A DNA stretch of 64,000 bases. It comes from Paenibacillus massiliensis subsp. panacisoli DSM 21345 (GTDB taxonomy: Bacteria > Bacillota > Bacilli > Paenibacillales > Paenibacillaceae). This document shows positions 51,453-63,400 of this stretch, in pieces. Location: assembly GCF_000426545.1 (NCBI RefSeq), contig NZ_AUFO01000015.1:140565-204564 (forward strand), written 5' to 3'. Made by a program: the position numbers and the translations under genes. The notes below the pieces were generated by a model that was not told where the DNA came from, ran no database searches, and saw nothing but the letters and a program-made list of their open reading frames with translations. Positions within the stretch are counted from its first letter, which is position 1. Each line of letters opens with the position of its first letter.

Positions 51453-52761
51453 CCTACTACGTAGTATGGGCTGCCTGCTTGGCACAATCTGCCTCCTGTT
51501 AGTCCTGAGTCCCTCTTCCGTGACGCATGGAACAGCAGCCGACCCGACGTCAGCATGGAAATTTAAAAAAATGATTGAAATCACGAATAGTAGTACATAC
51601 TATAGTGTGCTTCTGGATGAGGAGGTCTACGCAGAAGCAAGTGCAGGGCTGGAGGATATTCGGATCGTGGATTCGACGGGCCAGTTTATCCCTTTTTATA
51701 TGGAGAATACGGATATGTACGTTTCTGCGGGACAATTGGATGAGGGGCAGCAGGAGAAGGTGAGCAAGCAATATCACACCTCTCTATTGAGAACTACGAA
51801 GGCGGATGGACATACCTCTTTTGATTATAAGGTAATGGTAGAGAGGGAACTCACGGACCCCGTCATTAATCATCTGATCTGGACCTTGCCGTCAGCCATG
51901 TTCCTCAAGCAAGTCGAGGTATATGGGAGCTATGATGGAGCAGAGTGGACATTTCTGGATAAGGCCCAGCTGTATCGCACCGATAAGAATCAGAAGAATA
52001 GCATCGAATGGGAAGAGGCTCAGCGCTTTCAATATTACCGTCTGCGGGTATTGGATAATGCAGAAGAGCTTGCTTTTCCAGAGCTGCTGCTGGAGCAGAA
52101 GGTACGAATAGACGATAATCGTCAGCCGATCAGCAGACAGGCGGTGCCTGCCTTCGACATCTCTGAAGAGGGGACCCTGACCATGATTACTGTACACAAT
52201 CCCCAGCATCTCCTGATTAGCAGGCTTGAGCTGGAGGTGGAGGGCAGCTTCAAGCGAACCTATCGGCTTCTGGACGAGACAGGTCGGCTTGTGGCGACTC
52301 GGGAAGGCTCTGAGTTGTATCAGCTATCTACCAATGACAGCAGATCGAAGCCGTTGACCATAACACCGGAGTTACCTTTGAAGGATAGTCGTCTGCAGAT
52401 CGAGATCAGCAATGGGGATGACAGCCCACTCAGCATGTTGGCCATCAGGAATGAATATATATTGGACCGTCTGGTATTTGAGGCGCGTGGGACTGCTCCT
52501 TATGCCCTGCTCTATGGCAATCAAGATGCAGAGGCCCCCGATTACGATCTGGCTGCATTCAAGCCTTATATTGATCAAGCGCATCCAAGTGATATTCTTC
52601 TCGGCACCCAACAGGCTAACACAACTTATCGCGAGCCTACGGGAGAACTTCGATGGTGGTTTCAGACAGAGAAGTGGTTTCGTGTTATAATGATGATCGT
52701 AACCATCCTGTTGGTTATATATCTTGTCCGTAAACTAAGCTACACCAACAACAAGTCATAA
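51412..52761 (+). CDS. DUF3999-like membrane-anchored extracytoplasmic protein
   Basis: An N-terminal hydrophobic segment (about 15-37) acts as signal or anchor, and one helix near the C terminus (about 421-439) is followed by a short basic tail. Between them lies a beta-rich region with WKFKKMIEITNSS, VEVYGSYDGAEWTFLDKA and FQYYRLRVLDN, which resembles discoidin-like blocks of DUF3999. GTG 51412 lies four bases after GGAGG; GTG 51418 with ten-base spacing is equally possible. The overlap with DUF2339 and the known pairing of the two families suggest a membrane complex of unknown role. Confidence 0.72.
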   Translation: MRVSKRRLPIPMSSLLRSMGCLLGTICLLLVLSPSSVTHGTAADPTSAWKFKKMIEITNSSTYYSVLLDEEVYAEASAGLEDIRIVDSTGQFIPFYMENTDMYVSAGQLDEGQQEKVSKQYHTSLLRTTKADGHTSFDYKVMVERELTDPVINHLIWTLPSAMFLKQVEVYGSYDGAEWTFLDKAQLYRTDKNQKNSIEWEEAQRFQYYRLRVLDNAEELAFPELLLEQKVRIDDNRQPISRQAVPAFDISEEGTLTMITVHNPQHLLISRLELEVEGSFKRTYRLLDETGRLVATREGSELYQLSTNDSRSKPLTITPELPLKDSRLQIEISNGDDSPLSMLAIRNEYILDRLVFEARGTAPYALLYGNQDAEAPDYDLAAFKPYIDQAHPSDILLGTQQANTTYREPTGELRWWFQTEKWFRVIMMIVTILLVIYLVRKLSYTNNKS

Positions 52762-52777
52762 TGAGGAGTTGAAATGA

Positions 52778-53056
52778 ATGAGTGAAAAGGTGAATGAGCT
52801 GGAGCTGGTCCAGTTCATAGCAGATGAAACCAAGATCGATTCCAAGAGCATTATGCTTGTATTGAAGCATGAGCAGGATTTTATCAATAATGCTCAAGCA
52901 GATGTGAATGGCGAGGTGGACATTGATAGTGATGAGTTGGTGGATTACATTCTAAGCCGTTCTGACGTGAAGTTGGATGAGATTACGGTGGAGACGATTC
53001 TTGACACGGAAATGGACTATTTTATGGACAAAGAATTAGGCGGATTCGAGGACTAA
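52778..53056 (+). CDS. Small acidic protein of unknown function
   Basis: The 92 residues are rich in Asp and Glu and carry no signal peptide. The first half (ELVQFIADETKIDSKSIMLV) faintly recalls HU-like helices, but the basic arm residues are absent. It lies 16 bp after the DUF3999-like gene, has AGGAG before the ATG, and is followed by a terminator, so it is the third gene of that operon. I do not recognise the family. Confidence 0.65.
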   Translation: MSEKVNELELVQFIADETKIDSKSIMLVLKHEQDFINNAQADVNGEVDIDSDELVDYILSRSDVKLDEITVETILDTEMDYFMDKELGGFED

Positions 53057-53110
53057 GCAGCATCGAAGGACCCACGACCGCTTCGATACATCCATAAATT
53101 TTGTATATTG

Positions 53111-53163
53111 AATACTCTCTTAAGTTCGCGTGGAATCATGCGTTTTTAAGGGAGTATTTTTTT
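53111..53163 (+). terminator. Intrinsic terminator of the DUF2339 operon
   Basis: AATACTCTCTTAA (53111-53123) pairs with TTAAGGGAGTATT (53146-53158), followed by T residues. Confidence 0.9.
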
Positions 53164-53284
53164 GTCGACTTATTACGACATTTTTCATATTATATTGACA
53201 TAAATCTACTTGTTTCACATCAATTAAAGCTGGATAATAAGGTACTATGACCTAGTTAAATGGTCCTGGTGAGGGGGAGTTCGT

Positions 53285-54991
53285 GTGAATATTACCAAGA
53301 AACTATCATTCAGCTTTGCTGTAGTTCTATGTATTACACTGATTGTGGGCGGTGTGGGCTGGTTCCAGATTCGTGATATGGAGCAGTCGTACCGTGAGTT
53401 ATTCGCGAATCGGGTGGACAAGATTGTTCAAATCCAGGATTTGAAGAGCAATGCGCTTACGCAGACCAAGAATTTCCGTGCTTATCTACTGACGGGAGAG
53501 ATCTCTCAGTATGAGGAATATGAGAAGAACAGGGTGGATTTTGCAAACAGGCTGAAGGATTTTGAAGATAGATTAACCCCGGCAGAAGCAGAGCAAATGA
53601 CAGAACGCTTCGTTGCCATGGAACAGGAATATGCAGATGTGGTGCAGGAGATCAAGGCTTATAAAATGGTGGAGGATCGCGAAGCCTATACCCGTCTTGT
53701 GATGGAGAAGTGCGTTCCCATGGCGCAAGCGCTATCAGATACGGCAGACGAGCTGGCTGCATACCAGCAGAAGCTGCTTGATCAGTCCCGCAATGAACTG
53801 ACAGCTAAGGTTGAGCAGATTGAATCATTCATTCTGATCACCGTGCTGCTTGCAGTAGCCGTTGGGGCAGTCTTGTCCATTTGGACTACACGCTTGATTG
53901 CACGCCCAGTGACTATGGTGGCAGCGGCTGCCAGACAGATTGCTGCCGGGGATCTGACCGGGGCAGATCTACTGATCAAGCAGCGGGACGAAGTAGGGGA
54001 TATGAGCAGGGACTTTAACAGCATGAAGCGGCAACTGCAATCTTTGTTGAAGGCCGTCGCTATGAATGCGAATCAGCTGTCCCGTGCTTCAAGTGAGCTG
54101 TCAGCTCTGTCCGCACATAGTACAGGCGGCGCAGAGCAGATGTCGGAGGCAGTGCGTAATATAAACGAATCAGCAAGCGTGCAGGTAGAGCGTAATCGGG
54201 AGAATCAGCAGGCGGTCAGACACAGTGCCGAGCGGATTCGGGTCATTGCTGAATCTTCCGCAGTTACAGCCGAGCTGTCGGAGCAGGCTATAACTCAAGC
54301 CAAGCACGGGGAGCAGCAGCTTGAGCATACTGTGGAGCAGATGGCCCTGATTAATGCATCCATTGAGCAATCTGCCGGGCTGATCTTCGAACTAGGTGAA
54401 CAATCCCAGAGTATCGTCAAGATTACGCAGTTAATTCAGGATGTTGCCCGCCAGACGAAGATTTTGTCTCTCAACGCTTCGATTGAGGCTGCTAGAGCTG
54501 GAGTACAGGGGAAGGGCTTTGCGGTGGTAGCTGAAGAGGTACAGCAGCTGTCGGACAAGACGCAGAAGGCCTCAGGCGAGATAGCCGAGCACATTCATGC
54601 CATGGTACATACAGTGTCCGAGGCCGTACAGGCGATGAGGGCAGGATCACAGGAGATGGATACCGGGTCGAGAATGATCCGCGATACGGCAGGTGTATTT
54701 CATGAGGTGCAGCAGGCGGTCCTTACCGTAGCAGAGCATTCCCAGGAGGTGTCGGCCGCAACCGAGGAGCTGTCAGGACTGACCGAGCAATTGCTGGAAT
54801 CCGAGCGGAAGCTCGTCGGCTTATCCATGGGGATCTCCGGACAATCGCAAGGTGTTGCGGACACCTGCGAGGAGCAGCTTGCATCCATCGAGCAGATATC
54901 TGCTTCAGCAGAGGGACTGCAGCAGATGGCAGACCAATTGCTGCGGGAGATGAATCAGTTCAGGCTGGAGGCTCATAGCTCATCTCAATAA
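53285..54991 (+). CDS. Methyl-accepting chemotaxis protein, 4HB-type sensor
   Basis: Helices at about residues 8-28 and 181-203 enclose an all-helical region typical of four-helix-bundle sensors. A HAMP domain and a cytoplasmic methylation and signalling coiled coil follow; the tip reads [20 protein letters not shown], in which K-I-L-S replaces the commoner N-L-L-A. The start is GTG 53285 after GAGGGGGAG. It differs in sensor type from the other receptor in this window (36416-38104). The ligand is unknown. Confidence 0.9.
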   Translation: MNITKKLSFSFAVVLCITLIVGGVGWFQIRDMEQSYRELFANRVDKIVQIQDLKSNALTQTKNFRAYLLTGEISQYEEYEKNRVDFANRLKDFEDRLTPAEAEQMTERFVAMEQEYADVVQEIKAYKMVEDREAYTRLVMEKCVPMAQALSDTADELAAYQQKLLDQSRNELTAKVEQIESFILITVLLAVAVGAVLSIWTTRLIARPVTMVAAAARQIAAGDLTGADLLIKQRDEVGDMSRDFNSMKRQLQSLLKAVAMNANQLSRASSELSALSAHSTGGAEQMSEAVRNINESASVQVERNRENQQAVRHSAERIRVIAESSAVTAELSEQAITQAKHGEQQLEHTVEQMALINASIEQSAGLIFELGEQSQSIVKITQLIQDVARQTKILSLNASIEAARAGVQGKGFAVVAEEVQQLSDKTQKASGEIAEHIHAMVHTVSEAVQAMRAGSQEMDTGSRMIRDTAGVFHEVQQAVLTVAEHSQEVSAATEELSGLTEQLLESERKLVGLSMGISGQSQGVADTCEEQLASIEQISASAEGLQQMADQLLREMNQFRLEAHSSSQ

Positions 54992-55105
54992 GCTTTTTGA
55001 TGAATGTGTGTCTGCGTGGGTAATATACAATGAGATGCCTAATTTTGTGAATGGAATCCATGTATATCATCGAACCCTACTCGCTAGGATAAGGAGGCAG
55101 CAATC

Positions 55106-55750
55106 ATGAAGATACTAGTAATTGGCGCAAATGGTCAGATTGGACAGCATGTAGTCCAGCTGCTGGAGAAGGATGAGAATCATTCTGCAAAAGCCATGAT
55201 TCGCAAGGAGGAGCAGGCTCCTGCTCTTGAGCAATGGGGAGCCGAGACGGTTATTGCCGATCTGGAAGGCTCGGTCGAAGATATCGCTGCGGCTGCGGCT
55301 GGCTGCGAGGCTATCGTATTCACCGCAGGCTCTGGTGGACATACAGGAGCGGACAAGACCTTGCTCATTGATCTGGATGGCGCGGTCAAGGCGATGGAGG
55401 CTGCGGAGCAGGCCGGCATCCAGCGCTTCATTTTGGTAAGTGCGATGTATGCGGATCAGCGGGAGAAGTGGCCAGAGGAGATCAAGCCTTACTATGTAGC
55501 GAAGCACTTTGCGGATCGAATCCTGATGAATAGTAATCTGGACTATACTATCATCCGTCCTGGTGGATTGGTGAATGAGGAGGCGACAGGCGGGATTCAG
55601 ATTGGAGAGGATGCGTCCCGACGCACCATTCCTAGAGCAGATGTAGCCGCCATCGTTGTCGCTGCCTTGAATGAGCCTACGACGATCAGACGTGCTTTTG
55701 ACGTCACATCAGGCAATATGCCTATTTCACTTGCTCTGCAGCGGCTGTGA
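55106..55750 (+). CDS. NAD(P)-binding atypical SDR (NmrA/YwnB-like)
   Basis: The cofactor loop is GANGQIG (7-13), later strands include VFTAGSGGHTG, and YYVAKHFAD provides the Y-x-x-x-K catalytic pair. The 214-residue length and the absence of the long substrate domain fit atypical SDR group a5 proteins. The substrate is unknown. AAGGAGG is six to eight bases before the ATG. A single gene with its own terminator. Confidence 0.87.
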   Translation: MKILVIGANGQIGQHVVQLLEKDENHSAKAMIRKEEQAPALEQWGAETVIADLEGSVEDIAAAAAGCEAIVFTAGSGGHTGADKTLLIDLDGAVKAMEAAEQAGIQRFILVSAMYADQREKWPEEIKPYYVAKHFADRILMNSNLDYTIIRPGGLVNEEATGGIQIGEDASRRTIPRADVAAIVVAALNEPTTIRRAFDVTSGNMPISLALQRL

Positions 55751-55851
55751 GTATATTAGATATTTTGAGGATATTTTATAGACAAGATCATACAGGAGCT
55801 TTTACTGGCAGGCTCGGAACACTGAGGCGTGACAGCTGCCTCGTAAAGTAT

Positions 55852-55877
55852 CGGGACGGGATAACCGTCCTTTTTTG
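55852..55877 (+). terminator. Intrinsic terminator of the SDR gene
   Basis: GGACGG (55854-55859) and CCGTCC (55865-55870) form the stem and are followed by six T residues. Confidence 0.88.
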
Positions 55878-56033
55878 TGTTCCAAGGCATTCCTTCAGAA
55901 ATAGTTCACAACATTAGAACAGAGATACTACGAATAGTTAGACTTATTTGGATGGATATATTAACATAATAATTAGATGAAATAGAATATCATTCCAGTG
56001 AACGGTCGAGCTGATCCAAGAAGGAGATGTGTC

Positions 56034-57323
56034 ATGCAGCAACTGAAGATGGTATTTCGAAATTCTAGTTATGTAAAACTGTTTCTCGCTAGTCTAACTT
56101 TTCAGCTAGGCAATGTGATTGGCCTGACAGCATTTATGTTCTATCTACTTAATCGCTTCTCCAATCAACCAGCTTATGCAACATTAGCCGAGCTAATGTA
56201 CTCTTTGCCAACGCTGGTGGTCTTTCTCCTTGTCGGTGTCGTTGTAGATCGTCTCGACCGGCAGAAAATTGCTGCTCATTGTAATTCGATTAGCGCGATT
56301 CTATCCATCGGTCTATTGCTAGCGATCTGGATGAACTGGATGCCGCTGATTTTCATGTTTTTATTTCTGCGAAGTGCTGTCTGTAAATTCTTCCTTCCTG
56401 CCGAGAGCTCGCTGATTCAAGGAATACTGTCCAAAGAAACCTATACAGTTGCAGCGGGTCTCAATCAAGCACTGGGAAGTCTATTTGTCTTGTTCGGCAG
56501 CGCTCTTGGCGCTGTGGCCTATTGGAATATCGGTATTATGGGAGCGATCCTGATTGATGCGATCTCCTTCACCGTCGCGACTTTTCTGATCAGGGCCTGC
56601 TCGATTGAGGAGAAGACACGTATTCCTAATGGGGAGAGTGGATGGAGGAACATGGGCGTTAGAATGATAGCGAGTGACTTCAAGGAAGGCTTCATATACA
56701 TCTTAAGAAGCAAATTGTTACTATCGCTGATTATGGGATTTTTTGTGTTCGGTATAGTTAATGGCGGATTGAGTGTCATGCCTATCTTCATTCTGAAATA
56801 TAAGCTGGTCCCCGACACCTATGAACAGTACTCGGTGTGGATGGGAATGATTGTCGGTGTAGCTCTATTGATAGGAAGCCTCGTGGCCTCAATGATCTCT
56901 TCTAGATTCAAGCTGTATCAGCTTATATCCGTTGGTCTGTTGATCAGTGGAGTGATGCTCGCTGCTGCTGGGCTCATGAACAATATATACAGCTTTTTTG
57001 TTTTTAGCTTTCTAGGATATTTCGCATTACCTGCCGTGAATATTGGTCTGGGCGGTTGGCTACCGCGCATCGTTGCTCCGCAAATGATGGGACGTGTGCA
57101 GGGATGGATTAATCCACTGATGATGTTATCTCACTCGCTTACTCTGGGGATGATTGGAATCAGCTTCCCGGCTGCGATCTCCATTGAAGCGTTGTTCCTG
57201 CTAATCGGTGCTTGCCTACTAGCTGTAGCTGTATATTATCTGGCTACACTTCCTCGATATACGGATGATGAACCATCTCCGCTTACTCAGACAAAGACTG
57301 TGGAGAATGCTCCTTCTCTCTAA
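56034..57323 (+). CDS. MFS transporter, MFS_3-like
   Basis: The 429-residue protein has about 12 helices. Motif A is degenerate as GVVVDRLDRQK. The N-terminal MVFRNSSYVKLFLASLTFQL and FLPAESSLIQGIL in the loop after helix 4 fit the MFS_3 exporter branch. ATG 56034 has AAGGAG seven bases upstream; an earlier in-frame GTG (55998) lacks one. It is convergent with the NRPS gene, and export of its product is possible but unproven. Confidence 0.82.
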   Translation: MQQLKMVFRNSSYVKLFLASLTFQLGNVIGLTAFMFYLLNRFSNQPAYATLAELMYSLPTLVVFLLVGVVVDRLDRQKIAAHCNSISAILSIGLLLAIWMNWMPLIFMFLFLRSAVCKFFLPAESSLIQGILSKETYTVAAGLNQALGSLFVLFGSALGAVAYWNIGIMGAILIDAISFTVATFLIRACSIEEKTRIPNGESGWRNMGVRMIASDFKEGFIYILRSKLLLSLIMGFFVFGIVNGGLSVMPIFILKYKLVPDTYEQYSVWMGMIVGVALLIGSLVASMISSRFKLYQLISVGLLISGVMLAAAGLMNNIYSFFVFSFLGYFALPAVNIGLGGWLPRIVAPQMMGRVQGWINPLMMLSHSLTLGMIGISFPAAISIEALFLLIGACLLAVAVYYLATLPRYTDDEPSPLTQTKTVENAPSL

Positions 57324-57358
57324 GTCAGTATCTCGGCGTTCCTCTCTTCACACAAAAC

Positions 57359-57404
57359 AAGCGTTACCGCTGTCAGCAGGAGGCTAACAGCAGTAACGCT
57401 TTTT
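57359..57404. terminator. Bidirectional terminator between MFS and NRPS genes
   Basis: AAGCGTTACCGCTGT (57359-57373) pairs with ACAGCAGTAACGCTT (57387-57401) with one mismatch. T runs follow on both strands (TTTTT on plus; TTGTTTTG on minus). Confidence 0.92.
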
Positions 57405-57412
57405 GATATTTA

Positions 57413-60400
57413 TTACATGTCTGATCCGTTGTTGCTATTCGGCTGTAGTGTGCGTCCTGCAATCTCTTGAATGATTTGCTGGATCAGAAGTCCATTTGCT
57501 TCTATAAAGCCTGCTTCCAGCAATACATCATGGCTACCCATAACGTCATACTCAGCATGATGTCCTGTTGTTGCATTTCTCCATAACAGCTCATCAGTGT
57601 CTCGCATCTGTCCTGTCTGTAGACCATTCGCAACTAATCCGTGAATATTGGCATTGACAGTGCCGTCATTGATCAGCTCATTTCTGTATTCGGTATATGC
57701 CTTGATTTTGTTCCGGACTCTCTCACGTTCACTCGGATCTTCAAGCAATGATCGGTAGCTCTCAGAGACACTGGCAAGGAGCATATCAATAATATCATTC
57801 ATCTCTTGCGGTGACATGACTTCCTTGCTCGTCTCGCGTAATGCATCGACCATGATGATATCAGAGACGGTGTGACCGCGACGTTCCATGGCTTTGGCTA
57901 CCTCGAACGCCAGATTGCCACCCAGCGAGTAGCCGAGGAATACATATGGACCTTCCTTTTGGACACTCACGATCGAATCAACGTATCGTTCCAGCATTTC
58001 TTCACCTGTATAACGATCTCCGATGAACTCCAAGCCGTACACGATGCTAGTGTGCTCCAGCTGTCGGGCCATTTCATAATATCCCAGACCATAGCCGACT
58101 CTTGGCGGGAATGAGAACAGGCAGATGGAGCCGTGCTCATTCAGTCGAATCATTTCACTCTCTTCATGGTCTACGATTGCTGCGAATCCGGATTTTACAA
58201 TTTCCAGAGCCATATCCTGAACCGTAGGTGCATTAAATACAGCATGAATCGGAAGTGCCACGTTCATTTTAGAGCTAATCTGCTGGATAAGCTGCAGTAC
58301 TTTTAAAGAATGACCACCAAGATCAAAGAAGTTATCCTGCATACTGATCTTTTCGATTCCAAGCACTTCCTGCCACATCGTAGCCAGCTCGCTCTCCAGT
58401 TGAGTACGAGGTGCGATATAATCGCCATCGCCATGGTTGCGTACGACACTCTCTGGCTGCGGCAGTGCTTTGCGATCTAATTTGCCATTTGGCGTCAGCG
58501 GCATACGCTCTAGTTGGATAAAATAAGTCGGCATCATGTACGCAGGCAATCCCTCTATCAGAGCGCCTCTCAGCTCGCCAAGAGCCAACTGGCGATTCGC
58601 CACCAGATAAGCACACAGCTGCTTCTGGCCCTGTTCATCCTCATGCGCTACGACAACCGCTTCCTGTACAGGTGGAAGCTTCAGAATCTGTGCCTCTACC
58701 TCACCCAGCTCAATTCGATAGCCGCGAATTTTGACCTGATGGTCGATCCGACCCAAATATTCGAGATTGCCGTCAGGCAACCATCTTGCCAGATCGCCAG
58801 TCCGGTACATCCGATCTCCTGCTATGAAGGGATGCGGGACGAATACGTCGGCTGTTAACTCAGGACGATTGTAGTATCCTCGGCCTACGCCGTCACCAGC
58901 AATGCACAGTTCCCCAGCAACACCAATCGGAGCTAGCTGCTGTGTACTATCCATGATCCAGACCTGCACATTGTCAAAAGGCTGACCGATCGGCACGTTA
59001 GTCGCATGCAAAATGTCGCGACTGGTTGAGTATTTCGTGGCGTAGACGGTAGCTTCCGTCGGTCCGTAAATATTCTCCAATTGTGCATTCGGAGTCAGTT
59101 GGTAGTATTCCTCCACCAGCTTGGCTGGCAGAGCTTCCCCACAGGCGAACAAGTATTTCAATGCGCGCATCTGCGCTACTCCCGCTTCTTTCATGTACTG
59201 TACCAGGATGCTGAGCATGGAAGGTACAAGATTCAAGTGTGTAATTCGATGCTGCTCTACAGCCTTCAGCAGCGCGGCCGGGTCCTTGTCCAAGCCCTGA
59301 GGCAGTATGACCAGCTTACCTTGACCGAAGAACCAGCTGAACAATTCCGGTACAGAGAAGTCGAATGTGAATGTCGTCTTCAACAGGAATGCATCGTCAT
59401 CCAGCATCGGGTACATACGTTCCAACTGACTTAAAGTATGAACAGCGGAGCGATGCTCGATCATAACCCCTTTTGGCTTACCGGTGGAGCCTGAAGTATA
59501 GATGACATAGGCTAGGTGGGTTGGCCCCGCGACCGCCTCCAGATTCGTTCGATCCCTATGGTAGATCAACGGATCATCGAGATTAACCATGCTGCCGTCA
59601 AATGGGGTCTTCTCCAGCCCATGTTCTCGGGTGATCAGCAATTGTGCACCAGAGTCCTCCAGCATATACCGAATGCGCTCTTCAGGGAATTCAGGATCAA
59701 TCGGCACATATGCACCGCCCGCCTTGAGTATGCCCAGAATACCCACGATCATCTCCAGTGAACGTTCTACCATGATCCCTACAACCTGATCTGGCTGGAC
59801 ACCCTCGTTTCGGAGAGTACGGGCCAGAGCGTTCGACCGTTCGTTCAATTCCTTGTAGGTCAGATGATGATCTTCGAAGACGAGAGCTATGTTCTCCGGT
59901 GTAGACATGGCTTGAGCTTCAAATATCTGATGGAGCGTTGCATGGTGCATGTAGTCAACTGGAGCTCCCTGGAAGCTGCTAATTTGCTCTACCTCTTGTG
60001 TCGTAATCACCTGCAAATCACGGAGCCTAGCATATGGATGATCCAGTACTTGTTCAAACAGACGAATCAAATGCCCTTGAATTCGCTGAATCGTCATCGT
60101 ATCAAACACTAGCTCATTGTATCTCATATGAAGCTTGAGCTCTGTGCCTGGTGCGATGGTGAGCACAAAATCATAGTTCGTTTGTTCGAACATCGTCACA
60201 TCAGAAATCCTTAGATCACTAGCATCATCTTGATCCAATTGGCTAAGACGTTCCTCAACAGGATAGTTCTCAAATACCATGACGTGGCTAATCAGATTTT
60301 GCTTTTGACCCGTCTGCGCCTGTATTTCATAGAGTGGATACGTATCGTAAGCATGTGAAGCCAGATATTGATCTTGTTGTGTTCTTAGTAAATGTGCAAA

Positions 60401-63400
60401 AATCGTCTGCTCCTCTGATCGAACACGAACCGGGACGGTATTGATAAATAAGCCGACCATGTGCTCAATACCTGGTAATTCAGCAGGTCTACCCGATACG
60501 ATGTTTCCGAATACAACGTCAAGACTGTTATTATACCGCTGTAAAAGAATACCCCACACGGTCTGCAAAATAGTGCTGACCGTTACCTGCTGTTGCTTGG
60601 CTAGCTGTTCGATTCGCTTGGTCATGTCTTCACCAAGATTGCAGACGAGCTCTCTTAGTACATATTCGTCAGTCTTGCCATGATTCGTGTCCTGTGGCAG
60701 TAGAGTCTGCTGCTCATAATCTTCAAGGTATTCTCTCCAGTATTCTGCAGCTGCGTTCAGATCACGTTGCTCCAGCCATTTGATATAAGTGCTGTAGGAT
60801 GGTGCTGGTGCAAGCTCCGGTTGTCGTTGCTCTACAATCGCAGCATAGTGCTCGAAGATCTCCTGCATCAGGTGAGGCACGCTCCAGCCATCAATAATAA
60901 TATGATGGAAGCTCCAGATGAGACGATAGCTGTCCTTGCCAACACGGAGAATCGAGATACGTAACAGTGTATCCTGCGTCAGATCGAATCCTTGGGATCG
61001 ATCCTGTACGATGAAGCTGTCTGCATAGGCACTGCGTTCGGCGGGATCCATTTCGAGCAGATCCTCAAAGTAAAACGAGCTGCGCTTATGGCGATACACG
61101 ACCTGTACAGGCTCGGCCATACCACGATAAATTCCTGTACGAAGGGCATCATGTCGCTGCATCAAGGCATCCAAGGCCTGTGAAAATGCCTGAATGTTCA
61201 GCTCTCCCTGGATGGCGAATGCAGACTGCTCGAAATAGGAGCCTGGATTCGAATCTGTGAGGCTTAGGAAGAGCATTCCTTTCTGCATCGGCGTAAGTTG
61301 GTACACATTCTCAACCTCACCAATATGTCGAGTGTTCTCCACTAACTTGTCCAATTCGTCCAGTTCAAGCCCTTGCAGCAGCACGTCGCTTGGTGTGAGC
61401 TCTGCCTGTTCCTTGCTTGTGCAGTTATGAATAATCTCCTGAAGCTTGCTCTGGATCAGAGCGGCTAGCTTCTCCATGGTCTTCTTGCGATATTGCTGCC
61501 CGCTATAGCTGATAGCGAGCTTTAGCGTGCCATCGACAATCATGCCGTTGATGTCCAGCACATAGTGTCGGACGTGGCTCTCACTGATCGCGGCACCTGT
61601 TGGATAGGAGGACATGTGTATGGCATTGCTGTCCAAATCCTGATCAAACTGCCCCAGATAGTTGAAGCTGATATCGGGATGCAGAGGAGATACATGATGC
61701 CCATGCTCGCCGCTGCCGGATAAATATGTGAGTATGCCGTAACCGATACCTTTATGTGGGATGCAGCGCAAATCCTCCTTGACGCGCTTGATATGGCGCG
61801 ATACATTCTGCCCAGATTGGATCCTCAGCACTACTGGATATTGGCTGGTGAACCAGCCCACGGTTCGATTGATATCAATATTCGGTATGATTTCCTCACG
61901 ACCGTGTCCTTCTAGGCTGACCATAACTTGCTCCATACCAGTCCATTCGTGAACCGCCATACCCAGAGCCGTCAGCAGCAAATCGTTTACTTCCGTATTG
62001 TAGGCGCGATTAGCCTGCGTAAGCAACTGAGAAGTCTCTTGCTCAGTCCACTGGGCCATGACCGTCTCTGTGTCTTGGACACGCGCGATAGGCTGGTCAT
62101 AATCCTGCGGCAACGAAGCAATGGCTGAGGCCATCTGCTCTACCTGTTGCCAGTAGGCACGTTCCGCCTCGATGGCTGGGCTTGCGGCATATGAGGATAG
62201 CTGCTGCGCCCAGGTACGGAATGAGTCTGTCTTATATGGCAGCTGAATGTCCTGTCCGCTTATGGCTTGCTCATATCCGCTGGCAATATCCTCGAACAGA
62301 ATCCGCCAGGACACACCATCCACAACCAGATGATGAATGACGATCAGCAAGTGATCCCCGTCTGCGCAGTGGAACAATCCAAGCTTCAATAAAGGTCCCT
62401 CATTCAGCTGTATGCTGCGCTGAATCGCATTAGCCTTTGCCTCGATCGCTGCAGTACAATCCGCTTCATCGCGGACATCGGCAACGTCCAGTGTATAGAG
62501 CTCACCTTCATGAATGCCGCGATTCATGGCCTTATATCCATCATCTGTCAGACGGAATACAAGCCGCAGTGCATCATGATGCTCCACAATCCGCGTCATC
62601 GTCTGATGTAGTGCTGTCAGCTCAAAGCCATCTGCCCGATATAGCATGACCGCATGATTGAAATGCTGTGGATCTGCTGGTGTCTGCTCGAAGAACCAGT
62701 GCTGGATCGGGAGCAGCGGTGTCTCGCCGACGACCTCTTCTTGATCGGCAGTGTGTACAAGGGTCTGAACATATGGGCTAAGTTCTGCAATTGTCGGATA
62801 TCTGAACAAGTGCTTCATGTCCAGCTTGTAGCCAGCCTGCATCATTCTTGAAGATACCTGAATAGACTTGATGGAGTCGCCCCCTAGGTCGAAGAAGCTG
62901 TCATGAATGCCGACTCTTGCAATGCCAAGCACGCTCTGCCAGATAGCGGACAACGCTTGCTCCACCGCCGTCCTTGGGGCTACGAAGTCGCTTCCTGTAG
63001 GGAGACCGCTATCAGGCTTTGGTAGTGCCTTACGGTCAATCTTGCCGTTCGGAGTATGCGGTAGCTGCTCCAGCTGCACGAAATATGACGGAATCATGTA
63101 GCCAGGCAGCTCCTGGGACAGCGCCCCGCGAAGCTCCTTCGTTGTCAATAGCCGGTCAGCGACCAGATAGGCGCTCAGCTGCTTTTGGCCATCCTCGGCA
63201 GCATAGGCGGTGACAACCACTTCTTGTACAGCATCCACCTTCAGCAGCTGAGCTTCAATCTCGCCCAGCTCAATGCGGTAGCCGCGAATCTTCACCTGCT
63301 CATCCATCCGACCCAGGTATTCGATATGACCGTCAGCGAGTCTGCGGGCCAGATCGCCTGTGCGATACATGCGACCGCCTGGTACGAACGGATTGTCTAC

